Shown one piece after another: positions 52,255 through 61,232 of a stretch of 64,000 bases of DNA. The stretch covers positions 1,426,001 to 1,490,000 of the forward strand of contig NZ_CP109190.1 of NCBI RefSeq assembly GCF_041438805.1, written 5' to 3'. How positions within the stretch are numbered: position 1 is the stretch's first letter; the number at the start of each line of letters is the position of its first letter. Under the pieces are notes generated by a model. That model did no database searches. It was given only the letters and a program-made list of their open reading frames with translations, and was not told where the DNA came from. This DNA is from Streptomyces sp. NBC_01707 (GTDB taxonomy: Bacteria > Actinomycetota > Actinomycetes > Streptomycetales > Streptomycetaceae). The translations under genes were made by a program, and so were the position numbers.

Positions 52255-52281
52255 GTTCTTTTATTGACAGCAGAAAAGAAC
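52255..52281. promoter_or_regulatory. Putative ROK-regulator operator
   Basis: A perfect 8-bp inverted repeat GTTCTTTT, 11-nt spacer, AAAAGAAC. It is A/T-rich, as ROK-family operators usually are, and overlaps the predicted promoter of the ROK gene in the GH36/ROK divergent region. Confidence 0.6.
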
Positions 52282-52293
52282 ACCCTCTACGTT
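52264..52293 (+). promoter_or_regulatory. Predicted promoter for a leaderless ROK transcript
   Basis: TTGACA (52264-52269, a perfect consensus -35) and TACGTT (52288-52293) with an 18-bp spacer. The start point would fall about 7 nt further, at the ATG at 52300. This agrees with the absence of any ribosome binding site there. Confidence 0.55.
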
Positions 52294-52299
52294 TCGGCC

Positions 52300-53475
52300 A
52301 TGCACTCGTCGCCCCGTACCGAGGCAGTCCCGGTTCCGACGCCGGCCGCTTCTCTGGTCTTCACCACCACGCTGTCCCACGGCCCACTCACCCGGGCCGA
52401 GATCGGCCGGCGGACCGACCTCTCGCCCGCAGCGGTCACCAAGGCCGTACGGCCCCTGATGGCGGCCGGATATCTCGTGGAGGGCGTGGACGAAGAGGCA
52501 CGGCCGTCCCTCGGGCGGCCCGCCAACCTCGTACGGGTGGACGGCGGCCGCGCGCTGTTCATCGGGGTCAAGGTCACCGGGGACGAGATCATCGCGGTCC
52601 TGACCGACCTGTGCTGCCGTATCCGGGTCGCCCGGCACGTCCGGATCACCGCCCGTGATCCGGGCGCCGTGCTCGCCTCGACCGCCGCGCTCGTGCAGGA
52701 ACTCCTCACGGAGGCCGACGGGTTCGGGGTGCGGGTGAGCGGCTTGGGTGTCGCGGTGTCCGGGGATGTGGACCGCACCGCCGGGGTGGTCCGCTACTCA
52801 CCGTTCCTGGACTGGCGCGACGTACCGCTCGCCGAGCTGGCGCAGGCCGTGACGGGTCTGCCCGTCACGGTCGACAACGACGTCCGGGCCCTGACGGTGG
52901 CCGAGCAGTGGTTCGGCGCCGGGGTGGGAGTGCCGGACTTCGCGCTGGTGACCGTCGGTGCGGGTATCGGCTGCGGTCTTGTGGTGCACGGCAAGGTGGT
53001 CTCCGGTGCGCACGGGGTGGCCGGCGAGATCGGGCATCTGTCCATCGACCCGCAGGGACCGCCGTGCCACTGCGGCAACACCGGGTGCGTGGAAGCCATC
53101 GCCGGTGACGCCGCCATCATCCGTCAGGTCGGCGAGGTGACCGGATTGCCGGTCACCGACTCCGCACAGGCCCTTGAACTCGCGCACCGTGGCGATCCCG
53201 GGGCCCGGGAGGTCTACGCACGGGCCGGGGAGGCCATCGGACGGGCCATCGGGGCCGTCGTCAACGTCCTCGGACCCCAGCGGGTGATCATCTCGGGCGA
53301 GGGCCTGGCGGCGTACGACCTCTTCGCCGAACAGATCCGCGACACCTTCGCCGCCGCCGCCTTCGGTACCGCCGCCCAGTGCGACGTGATGACACGTCCG
53401 CTGCCCTTCGAGGAGTGGGCGCGCGGGGCCGCGGCGACCGCGATCCAGTCCTTCATCGGTACAGAACACGTATGA
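52300..53475 (+). CDS. ROK-family transcriptional repressor
   Basis: 391 residues from the ATG at 52300. An N-terminal winged helix (~20-80: LTRAEIGRRTDLSPAAVTKA, AGYLVEGVDEEARPSLGRPA) precedes a ROK sugar-kinase-like domain with VTVDNDVRALTVAEQWFGAG, ALVTVGAGIGCGLV, GEIGHLSIDPQG and the zinc cluster CHCGNTGCVEA. The HTH identifies it as a regulator of the NagC/Mlc/XylR kind rather than a kinase. First gene of the alpha-galactoside operon: the binding-protein gene starts 9 bp later, with its RBS made by the stop region (TGAGGAG). Confidence 0.93.
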   Translation: MHSSPRTEAVPVPTPAASLVFTTTLSHGPLTRAEIGRRTDLSPAAVTKAVRPLMAAGYLVEGVDEEARPSLGRPANLVRVDGGRALFIGVKVTGDEIIAVLTDLCCRIRVARHVRITARDPGAVLASTAALVQELLTEADGFGVRVSGLGVAVSGDVDRTAGVVRYSPFLDWRDVPLAELAQAVTGLPVTVDNDVRALTVAEQWFGAGVGVPDFALVTVGAGIGCGLVVHGKVVSGAHGVAGEIGHLSIDPQGPPCHCGNTGCVEAIAGDAAIIRQVGEVTGLPVTDSAQALELAHRGDPGAREVYARAGEAIGRAIGAVVNVLGPQRVIISGEGLAAYDLFAEQIRDTFAAAAFGTAAQCDVMTRPLPFEEWARGAAATAIQSFIGTEHV

Positions 53476-53484
53476 GGAGCAGTA

Positions 53485-54798
53485 ATGACGATGCAGAGCC
53501 GCATCTTGTCGCCCGTCACCGATCCCAGCCGCCGCACGGTGGTGCGGGGCACACTCGGAGTCGGCGCCGCCGCACTGGCCGCGCCGCTGCTGACGGCCTG
53601 CGGCGGCGGTCCTTCGGCCGACCCGAAGACGGTGACCTTCGGATCCAACGGTGCGGATGCCACACCCAAGGCCGCCTACGCCGCCCTGACCAGCGCCTTC
53701 ACCAAGGACAGCGGTCTCGAGGTCAAGACGAACACCGTCGACCACGACACGTTCCAGAAGAGCATCTCCACCTATCTCCAGGGCACTCCGGACGACGTCT
53801 TCACCTGGTTCGCGGGCTACCGCATGCAGTACTTCGCCAAGAAGGGGCTCGCCCGACCGCTGGACGACGTCTGGGACACCATAGGTTCCGGCTTCAGCGA
53901 CGCCGCGAAGCAGCTCTCCAAGGGCGAGGACGGCAAGTACTACTTCGTCCCGCTGTACAACTACCCGTGGGCCGTCTTCTACCGCAAGAGTGTGTTCAAG
54001 GAGCGCGGGTACGAACCGCCCCGCACCTGGAGCGAATTCACCGCTCTGGCCAAGCGGATGAAGAAGGACGGCCTGTCGCCGATCGCCGCCGGATACGGCG
54101 GGGGTGACAGCTGGTCCATCCTCGGCGCCTTCGACTATCTGAATCTGCGGGCCAACGGATACGACTTCCACATGTCGCTCATGCGGGGTGAGGTCTCCTG
54201 GACCGACCGCCGTACGAGCCGGACCCTGGACCTGTGGCGTGAGCTCAGCCCCTACTACCAGCAGGGCGCGGGCGGCCGCTCATGGCAGGACGCCGCTCAG
54301 TCACTGCTGGACAAGAAGTCCGGCATGGCGGTCATCGGGCTGTTCCTGGGACAGCAGATCACCGACGAGAAGCTGCGCGCGGACATCGACTTCTTCGCCT
54401 TCCCGGAGATCGACGCAGCCCACGGCCAGGACACGGTCGAGGCACCCACCGACGGGTTCATGCTCAGCCGCAAGCCGAAGAACGAGAAGGGCGCGGCCCG
54501 CCTCCTCGAATTCCTCGGCAGCGCCCAGGCGGAGAACCTGTACATGGGGGCCGACCCGAGCAATGTCGCCGTCCACTCCGCTGCGGACACCGGCTCGTAC
54601 AACGCCCTGCAGAAGAAGTCGGCGGAACTCATCGCCTCGGCGAAGCACATCACGCAGTTCGGCGACCGCGACAGCGACCCGGGCTTCGTCTCCACCGTCG
54701 TACTGCCGGGTCTGGCTCAGTGGCTGGGTCACCCCGACGACGGCTCGGCCCTGCTGAAGAAGATCGAGTCCCAGCGCTCGCGCTTCTTCACGGCCTGA
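53485..54798 (+). CDS. Sugar-binding lipoprotein of ABC importer
   Basis: 437 residues. A Tat-like leader (PSRRTVVRGTLGVGAAAL) ends in lipobox LLTAC, then a two-lobed solute-binding protein of the maltose-type family: GLEVKTNTVDHDTFQKSIST, PDDVFTWFAGYRMQYFAKKG, YNYPWAVFYRKSVFKERGYE, GFMLSRKPKNEKGAARLLEF. Second gene of the operon after the ROK repressor. It should bind galactosyl oligosaccharides outside the cell. An in-operon ATPase is absent, as for the other sugar importer in this window. Confidence 0.92.
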   Translation: MTMQSRILSPVTDPSRRTVVRGTLGVGAAALAAPLLTACGGGPSADPKTVTFGSNGADATPKAAYAALTSAFTKDSGLEVKTNTVDHDTFQKSISTYLQGTPDDVFTWFAGYRMQYFAKKGLARPLDDVWDTIGSGFSDAAKQLSKGEDGKYYFVPLYNYPWAVFYRKSVFKERGYEPPRTWSEFTALAKRMKKDGLSPIAAGYGGGDSWSILGAFDYLNLRANGYDFHMSLMRGEVSWTDRRTSRTLDLWRELSPYYQQGAGGRSWQDAAQSLLDKKSGMAVIGLFLGQQITDEKLRADIDFFAFPEIDAAHGQDTVEAPTDGFMLSRKPKNEKGAARLLEFLGSAQAENLYMGADPSNVAVHSAADTGSYNALQKKSAELIASAKHITQFGDRDSDPGFVSTVVLPGLAQWLGHPDDGSALLKKIESQRSRFFTA

Positions 54799-54819
54799 TC
54801 CGGACCGGGAAGGTTCATC

Positions 54820-55800
54820 ATGTCCTCCGTACGCTCGGCGCCTCCCGCCGCCCCTCCCCGGGCGCCCGCCCCGGCGCGCCCCGACGCGCCGCGTGCCCGC
54901 CCCAGGCCGCTGCGGCTCGGCCGCGGTGACCGCCTGTTCCTCACGGTCATCGTCGGCGTTCCGCTGCTCGCCCTGCTGGTCTTCGTCTGGCTGCCGGCGC
55001 TGGCCTCCGTCGGACTTTCCTTCACCAGCTGGGACGGCATCGAACCGAGCGACATCCGCTGGGTCGGCCTGGACAACTACCAGGAGATCTTCACCAATTA
55101 CCCGCCGTTCTGGCCCGCGGTGCAGCACAACGTCATCTGGCTGCTGTTCACGGCGCTGCTGCCCACCCCGTTCGGCATCTTCCTCGCGTACCAGCTCGAC
55201 CGGAAGATCAGGTTCACCCGCTTCTACCAGACCGCGATCTTCCTGCCCATGGTGCTCTCGCTCGCCGTGGTCGGCTTCATCTGGGAGATCATCTACAACC
55301 CCGACAACGGACTTCTGAGCGGCGTCCTGAACGGGGTGGCACCCGGCCACCACATCGACTGGCTGGGCGATCCGGACCTCAACCTGTGGGCCGTACTCAT
55401 CGCCTCGGCCTGGCGGCACACCGGCTACATCATGATTCTCTATCTGGCCGGTCTGAAGGGCTTCGACCCCGCGCTGAAGGAAGCGGCATCGCTCGACGGC
55501 GCCAATGGACGCCAGACGTTCCTGAGGGTGGTCTTCCCGGCGCTCAAGCCGGTCAACATCATCATTCTCGTCGTCACCGTCATGGAGTCGCTGCGGGCGT
55601 TCGACATCGTCTACGTGCTCGGCGGTGGTGTCGGCAGCAAGCCCGGCATGGAGCTCCTCTCGCTTCTGATCACCGACAACATCATCGGCGAGTCCAGCCA
55701 CATCGGTTACGGCTCCGCACTCGCGGTCGTCCTGCTCATCGTCTCGCTGCTCGCCATCGGGACCTTCCTTGCCCAGACCTTCCGCAAGGAGGACCAGTGA
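54820..55800 (+). CDS. Sugar ABC permease, MalF type
   Basis: 326 residues. A proline/alanine-rich cytosolic N-terminus (~1-40) precedes six membrane segments beginning FLTVIVGVPLLALLVFVWL. The EAA motif is DPALKEAASLDGANGRQTFL followed by RVVFPALKPVNIIILVVTVM. It ends with IGTFLAQTFRKEDQ. The stop overlaps the start of the partner permease (GTGA). Confidence 0.94.
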   Translation: MSSVRSAPPAAPPRAPAPARPDAPRARPRPLRLGRGDRLFLTVIVGVPLLALLVFVWLPALASVGLSFTSWDGIEPSDIRWVGLDNYQEIFTNYPPFWPAVQHNVIWLLFTALLPTPFGIFLAYQLDRKIRFTRFYQTAIFLPMVLSLAVVGFIWEIIYNPDNGLLSGVLNGVAPGHHIDWLGDPDLNLWAVLIASAWRHTGYIMILYLAGLKGFDPALKEAASLDGANGRQTFLRVVFPALKPVNIIILVVTVMESLRAFDIVYVLGGGVGSKPGMELLSLLITDNIIGESSHIGYGSALAVVLLIVSLLAIGTFLAQTFRKEDQ

Positions 55801-56717
55801 CCGCGACCGTCACACCGCCGGCCGCCGGCCCACGCAGCCGTGCACCACTCCCGGACGCGGGTCCTTCGCGGCCGCCGCGACAGACCGGACGGCATGTGCT
55901 GCTCGGCGGGATCGCCTTCCTGTGGCTCGTACCGCTGCTGTGGGCCGTGTACACCTCACTGCGGCCCTACTCGGACACCAGCAGGCACGGCTACCTCTCC
56001 CTGCCGCACAGTCTCGGCTTCGAGAACTTCGGCAACGCCTGGCGCCAGTCGGGGATGCCGCACTTCTTCTGGAACTCCGTCCTGATCACCGTTCCGGCGG
56101 TCCTCGGCACGCTGCTCTTCTCCGCCGCGGTGGCCTTCTTCGTCTCCCGGTTCGACTTCCGCTGGAACGTCGTCCTGCTGATGCTCTTCACCGCCGGCAA
56201 CCTGCTCCCCGCCCAGGTGCTGATCACTCCGCTGTACCGGCTCTACCTGCTCATCCCGCTGCCCGGCTGGATGAGCGACTCGTTCCTGCTCTACAACTCG
56301 GTGTGGGGCATCATCGTCATCCACATCGCCTACCAGTGCGGCTTCTGCACCTTCGTACTCAGCAACTACATGCGGACGATCCCGAAAGAGATCACGGAGG
56401 CGGCGCTGGTGGACGGCGCCCCGGTGTGGCGCCAGTTCTTCCAGATCGCGCTGCCGCTGTGCCGTCCCGCGTTCGCGGCGCTGGCCACCCTCGAATCGAT
56501 CTGGATCTACAACGACTTCTTCTGGTCGCTCGCCCTGATCGAGACCGGTGACAAACGCCCGATCACCTCCGCACTCGCCAACCTCCAGGGCCAGTACTTC
56601 ACCAATCCCAACCTCATCGCGGCCGGCGCACTGATGACCGCGATCCCCACGCTGCTCGTGTACTTCGCGCTCCAGCGTCAGTTCATCAGCGGGCTCACCC
56701 TCGGTTCGGGCAAGTAG
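55797..56717 (+). CDS. Sugar ABC permease, MalG type
   Basis: 306 residues from a GTG overlapping the previous stop. Six membrane segments starting VLLGGIAFLWLVPLLWAVY. The EAA motif is IPKEITEAALVDGAPVWRQF followed by FQIALPLCRPAFAALATLE. The C-terminal RQFISGLTLGSGK is typical of MalG-type permeases. Pairs with the MalF-type permease for galactoside uptake. Confidence 0.94.
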   Translation: MTATVTPPAAGPRSRAPLPDAGPSRPPRQTGRHVLLGGIAFLWLVPLLWAVYTSLRPYSDTSRHGYLSLPHSLGFENFGNAWRQSGMPHFFWNSVLITVPAVLGTLLFSAAVAFFVSRFDFRWNVVLLMLFTAGNLLPAQVLITPLYRLYLLIPLPGWMSDSFLLYNSVWGIIVIHIAYQCGFCTFVLSNYMRTIPKEITEAALVDGAPVWRQFFQIALPLCRPAFAALATLESIWIYNDFFWSLALIETGDKRPITSALANLQGQYFTNPNLIAAGALMTAIPTLLVYFALQRQFISGLTLGSGK

Positions 56718-56815
56718 CGAACCCTGTCCCGCGCTGCGCAGCCCTGCACGCACGCAACCGGAACACCGCACCACTGCCGAATCCCTTCGCCGAGAAAGCA
56801 ATGAGGTCCCCTCTC

Positions 56816-58663
56816 ATGCGGTCACCCACCCGCCCCGCCGCCAGAGCCCTGCGCTCCGCGCTGGTACTCGCCGTCACCGCCGGCCTGGCAGTCGCCGTGC
56901 CGACGGCGCAGGCTGCCCCGTCCGAGGCCCCCGCCACCTCCCCGGTCGCCACCACCGCGGTGTCCGACGCAGCCGGCACCGGCGAGGACGGCGTAGCCCA
57001 GAAGCCGTACATGGGCTGGAGCAGCTGGAGCCTCCAGACCACCTCGTACCCGGGAATCAATCCCAACGGCAACTACAGCTATCTCACCGAAGCCAACGTC
57101 AACAAGCAGACGGACGCCCTGGCCTCCAAGCTCAAGAAGTACGGCTACGAGTACATCAACATCGACGCCGGCTGGTGGCGCGGCTGGGACTGGACGCCGG
57201 AGTTCGACGCGTACGGTCGCCAGAAGGCCGACAAGGAACGTTTCCCGAGCGGGATGAAGGCGGTCGCCGACCGCATTCATGGCAAGGGTCTCAAGGCCGG
57301 CATCTATCTGCCCGTCGGTCTGGAGAAAGAGGGCTACGGCGAGGGCAAGCTGCCGATCTGGAACACCGACAACTGCACCACCGGTGACATCGTCTACAGC
57401 GATCTGCGGACGACCAACGGCTGGGACAGCTCGTACAAGCTCGACTTCTCGAAGCCGTGCGCCCAGAAGTACGTCGACTCGCAGGCGCAGCTCATCGCCG
57501 ACTGGGGCTACGACTTCCTCAAGCTCGACGGTGTGGGTCCCGGGTCCTTCAAGAGCGGCGACAACTACGACAACCGCGCGGACGTGGCGGCCTGGCAGAA
57601 GGCCATCAAGAGCACCGGACGGCCCATCCATCTGGAGATCTCCTGGTCGCTCGACATCAACTACGCCAAGGACTGGAAGGCCACGTCCAACGGATGGCGC
57701 GTCGACACGGATGTCGAGTGCTACTGCAACACGCTGGTGTCGTGGGAGAACTCCGTCGAGGACCGGTGGCGTGACACGCCCGGGTGGACGCGGTACGCCG
57801 GCCCCGGCGGCTGGAACGACCTCGACTCGATCAACGTCGGCAACGCCGCCATGAGCGGCCTGACCAAGGCCGAGCGGCAGAGCTACATGACGCTGTGGGC
57901 GATCGCCAAGTCGCCGCTCTTCAGCGGGGACGACCTCACCCAGCTCGACGACTACGGCCTGTCGCTGATGACCAACCGCGACGTGCTGAAGATCAACCAG
58001 CAGCCGGGGAAGCCCGCCAAGCCCGTCACCTCGGTCGGTGACGAGCAGGTCTGGGCTTCCGAGAACCCCGACGGCAGCTACACCGTCGCCCTGTTCAACC
58101 AGGGTGACTCCGCCTCCCCGGTGACCGCCGACTGGTCGGCCCTCGGCTTCACGGGCCAGGCATCCGTACGTGACGTGTGGAACAGCGAGAACCTCGGCCG
58201 GTACAAGGACGGCATCACCCAGGCCCTGCCGGCCCACGGCTCGCGCCTGTTCACCGTCACCCCGCAGGGCCCCGCACTGAAGACGACGGCGTACGAGGCG
58301 GAGTCCCCGGACAACGTCCTGACCGGTTCCGCGTCCGTCGCCGACTGCACCGAGTGCTCGGGCGCGAAGAAGGTCGGCAACCTGTATCTGGGCGGCACGC
58401 TCCAGTTCACGCACGTCGTCGTCAAGCAAGCCGGCCGCTACCTGATCAACGTCGCCTACACGTCGGGCGATCCGCGGTCGATCGGCGTGTCCGCGAACGG
58501 CAAGGCGCCCGTCGCGACGGCGTTCCCGTCCACCGGCGGCTGGGGAGCCGCCGACACGATCAGTGTGCCGGTCACGCTGAAGGCGGGCAGCAACACCGTC
58601 ACCTTCGACAGCGGTACCGGCTACTCACCCGACATCGACAAGATCGACGTCCCGCTCCGGTAG
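56816..58663 (+). CDS. Secreted GH27 alpha-galactosidase with C-terminal CBM
   Basis: 615 residues from the ATG at 56816 (GAGG 9 nt before); an ATG at 56801 is an alternative. Sec signal ending AQAA. GH27 barrel ~65-365: MGWSSWSLQTTSYPG, YEYINIDAGWWRGWDW, DFLKLDGVGPG with nucleophile Asp ~238, and WRVDTDVECY with acid/base Asp ~297 or ~299. A beta-sandwich follows (~375-480). The C-terminal ~125 residues (YEAESPDNVLTGSASV to the end) form a CBM35/CBM6-like module for binding glycans. Removes alpha-galactosyl groups from polymers outside the cell, feeding the importer encoded upstream. Confidence 0.95.
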   Translation: MRSPTRPAARALRSALVLAVTAGLAVAVPTAQAAPSEAPATSPVATTAVSDAAGTGEDGVAQKPYMGWSSWSLQTTSYPGINPNGNYSYLTEANVNKQTDALASKLKKYGYEYINIDAGWWRGWDWTPEFDAYGRQKADKERFPSGMKAVADRIHGKGLKAGIYLPVGLEKEGYGEGKLPIWNTDNCTTGDIVYSDLRTTNGWDSSYKLDFSKPCAQKYVDSQAQLIADWGYDFLKLDGVGPGSFKSGDNYDNRADVAAWQKAIKSTGRPIHLEISWSLDINYAKDWKATSNGWRVDTDVECYCNTLVSWENSVEDRWRDTPGWTRYAGPGGWNDLDSINVGNAAMSGLTKAERQSYMTLWAIAKSPLFSGDDLTQLDDYGLSLMTNRDVLKINQQPGKPAKPVTSVGDEQVWASENPDGSYTVALFNQGDSASPVTADWSALGFTGQASVRDVWNSENLGRYKDGITQALPAHGSRLFTVTPQGPALKTTAYEAESPDNVLTGSASVADCTECSGAKKVGNLYLGGTLQFTHVVVKQAGRYLINVAYTSGDPRSIGVSANGKAPVATAFPSTGGWGAADTISVPVTLKAGSNTVTFDSGTGYSPDIDKIDVPLR

Positions 58664-58799
58664 CCCCGTCGCACGATCACATCCGGGGGCGCGTCCTGAT
58701 CGGCGCGCCCCCGTCCCGTGCTGCCCTTCCCCGCGCTCCCGCCGGTCCCCCGACGCCGTACCGCGCCCGCCACCATGTCCGCAGGAATGGAGAAGTCCC

Positions 58800-61232
58800 G
58801 TGAACGACCAGCATCCGCACACCCCTGCGCAGCCCAGCACCAGCACCAGCCCCAGCCGCCGTCGCGTGCTCTCGCTCGCCGCCGCCGTCGGATCGCTCAC
58901 CGCTCTCGGCGGCCTCCCCGCCTTCGCCGCCACCGCCCCGCCGCAGCGCCCCACCACGTCCCCGATGCTGGCCGACGGCCAAGGTTCCACGACGCGGATG
59001 TGGTACCGGGCGCCGGCCGGCGAGAACACGATGCTGGAGCGGGCGCTGCCGGTCGGCAACGGCCGGCTCGGCGCTCTCGTCGGCAACGACCCCTCGCACG
59101 AACTGCTCTACGTCTCCGACGCCACCATGTGGACCGGCGGGATCAATGACGTACTGGAGCAGGACGGTCAATTCCCCTACGGGCGGACCGATTTCGGCAG
59201 CCTCACCCAGCTGGCGCATGTGACGGTCGACATCCCGGAGCACGATCTCGGCACGGTCAACGGCTACCGCCGCGAACTCGATCTCGCCCAGGGCCTGGTC
59301 ACATCCAGCTACATCCGCTCGGGTGTGTCCTTCGAGCGCCGCGTCTTCGCGAGTCAGCCGGACGACGTGATCGTCGTGCAGTTCTCCCAACGCGGTGGCG
59401 GTCACTACACCGGCACCGTCTCGCTCGACGGCACGCACGACGAAACGACATCGGCGGACGGCGCGCACGACAGCCTTTCCTTCGGCGCCGACTTCACCAA
59501 CGGGCTCCGGTACGGGGCGGCGGTCACCGCGCACAGCACGAGCGGATCGATCACCACCCAGGGCTCGAAGATCGTCTTCACCCGGTGCGCGGATCTGACG
59601 GTCGTGATCAGCGGTGGTACGAACTACTCCCCCGACGCGCAGGCCGGCTACCGGGACCCGGACCTCGACCCGGCAGCACTCGCCAGGACCAAGGTCCGGA
59701 CCGCCGTGGGCCATTCACCCACCGCCCTGCTGCACACCCATGTGGCCGACCATCGCGACCAGTTCGACGGGATGCAGATCTCGCTGGGCCCTTCCACGGC
59801 GGAGCAACGGGCGCTCGACACCTGGGAGCGGCTGAAGGCGCGTACCCAGCAGGACGAGCCCGACCCCGAGTTCGAAGCGCTGTACCTCCAGTTCGGCCGC
59901 TATCTGATGATCAGCAGTTCTCGGGGCGGTCTTCCGGTAGCCCTCCAGGGCCCATGGCTGGACGGCAACGACCCTGACTGGATGGGTGATTACCACACCG
60001 ACATCAACATCCAGATGAACTACTGGATGGCCGACCGCACCGCGCTCTCCCGCAACTTCGACGCGTTCACCGACTACTGCGTCTCCCAGCTTCCGGTCTG
60101 GACGGAACTCACCCAGAGCCTGTTCAACGATCCACGCAACAGGTTCCGCAACTCCTCGGGCAAGGTCGCCGGCTGGACCGTGGCGTTCTCCACGAACATC
60201 TACGGCGGCCTGGGCTGGTGGTGGCACCCGTCGGGCAATGCCTGGCTGTGCAACACCCTGTGGGAACACTACGAATACACCCAGGACCGGCAGCACCTCG
60301 CGAAGATCTACCCGCTCCTGCACGGCGCCTGCGAGTTCTGGGAGACCCGGCTGCTGACCATGACGGTCACCGACGCGGACACCGGCAAGGAACGTGAGGT
60401 CCTCGTCGCCGACAAGGACTGGTCGCCGGAGCACGGCCCCCAGGACGCGAAGGGCATCACCTACGCCCAGGAACTGGTACGGGATCTCTTCGCGCACTAC
60501 CGCGAGGCCAGCGCGCTGCTCGGCAGGAACGCCGCGTACAGCAGGACCGTCGCCGGGCTCCAGGAGCGGCTGTACATGCCCGAGGTCAGCCCGAAGACCG
60601 GCTGGCTCCAGGAATGGATGTCCCCGGACAACCTCGGCGAGACCACTCACCGCCATCTCTCCCCGCTGGTGGGCCTGTTCCCGGGCGACCGTATCCGGCC
60701 CGACGCGTCGCCCGCGGCGCTGGTGAAGGGCGCGACCGAACTCCTCACCGCGCGGGGCATGGAGAACTTCGGCTGGGCGAACGCCTGGCGGTCCCTGTGC
60801 TGGGCACGACTGAAGCACGCGGAGAACGCGTATCAGCTGGTGATCACCAATCTTCGGCCGTCCGTCGACGGAAGCAACGGCAGCGCGATGAACCTGTTCG
60901 ACATCTACGAGACCGGGAAGGGCCGCGGGATCTTTCAGATCGAGTCCAACTTCGGTACTTCCGCCGCCGTGATCGAGATGCTGCTCTACTCGCGCCCCGG
61001 ACACATCGAACTGCTCCCCGCGCTGCCCGCCGCCTGGGCGCGCTCCGGCTCGGTCACCGGCGTCGGGGCACGCGGTGGTTTCGTCGTCGACCTGAGCTGG
61101 CGCGACGGCAGGGTCCGCGAAGCCACCATCCGCAGTGTCGGCGGGCGCAGGACGACGGTGACGGCAGGCGGCGTCTCGCACGACGTCGGCCTCCGCTCCG
61201 GGGAATCCGTCACGCTGCGGAACTTCCGATGA
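58800..61232 (+). CDS. Secreted GH95-family fucosidase-like enzyme
   Basis: 810 residues from a GTG at 58800, with a Tat leader (SPSRRRVLSLAAAVGSL). The GH95 layout is complete: an N-terminal sandwich starting MWYRAPAGENTMLERALPVG, GNGRLGALV, a helical barrel with GDYHTDINIQMNYWMAD (the Asn residues align with the GH95 Asn pair), DWSPEHGP carrying the probable acid Glu, FGWANAWRSL, and a C-terminal sheet. GH95 enzymes remove terminal alpha-1,2-linked L-fucose or L-galactose from plant and animal glycans. Followed by an SGNH esterase gene overlapping its stop. Confidence 0.93.
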   Translation: MNDQHPHTPAQPSTSTSPSRRRVLSLAAAVGSLTALGGLPAFAATAPPQRPTTSPMLADGQGSTTRMWYRAPAGENTMLERALPVGNGRLGALVGNDPSHELLYVSDATMWTGGINDVLEQDGQFPYGRTDFGSLTQLAHVTVDIPEHDLGTVNGYRRELDLAQGLVTSSYIRSGVSFERRVFASQPDDVIVVQFSQRGGGHYTGTVSLDGTHDETTSADGAHDSLSFGADFTNGLRYGAAVTAHSTSGSITTQGSKIVFTRCADLTVVISGGTNYSPDAQAGYRDPDLDPAALARTKVRTAVGHSPTALLHTHVADHRDQFDGMQISLGPSTAEQRALDTWERLKARTQQDEPDPEFEALYLQFGRYLMISSSRGGLPVALQGPWLDGNDPDWMGDYHTDINIQMNYWMADRTALSRNFDAFTDYCVSQLPVWTELTQSLFNDPRNRFRNSSGKVAGWTVAFSTNIYGGLGWWWHPSGNAWLCNTLWEHYEYTQDRQHLAKIYPLLHGACEFWETRLLTMTVTDADTGKEREVLVADKDWSPEHGPQDAKGITYAQELVRDLFAHYREASALLGRNAAYSRTVAGLQERLYMPEVSPKTGWLQEWMSPDNLGETTHRHLSPLVGLFPGDRIRPDASPAALVKGATELLTARGMENFGWANAWRSLCWARLKHAENAYQLVITNLRPSVDGSNGSAMNLFDIYETGKGRGIFQIESNFGTSAAVIEMLLYSRPGHIELLPALPAAWARSGSVTGVGARGGFVVDLSWRDGRVREATIRSVGGRRTTVTAGGVSHDVGLRSGESVTLRNFR

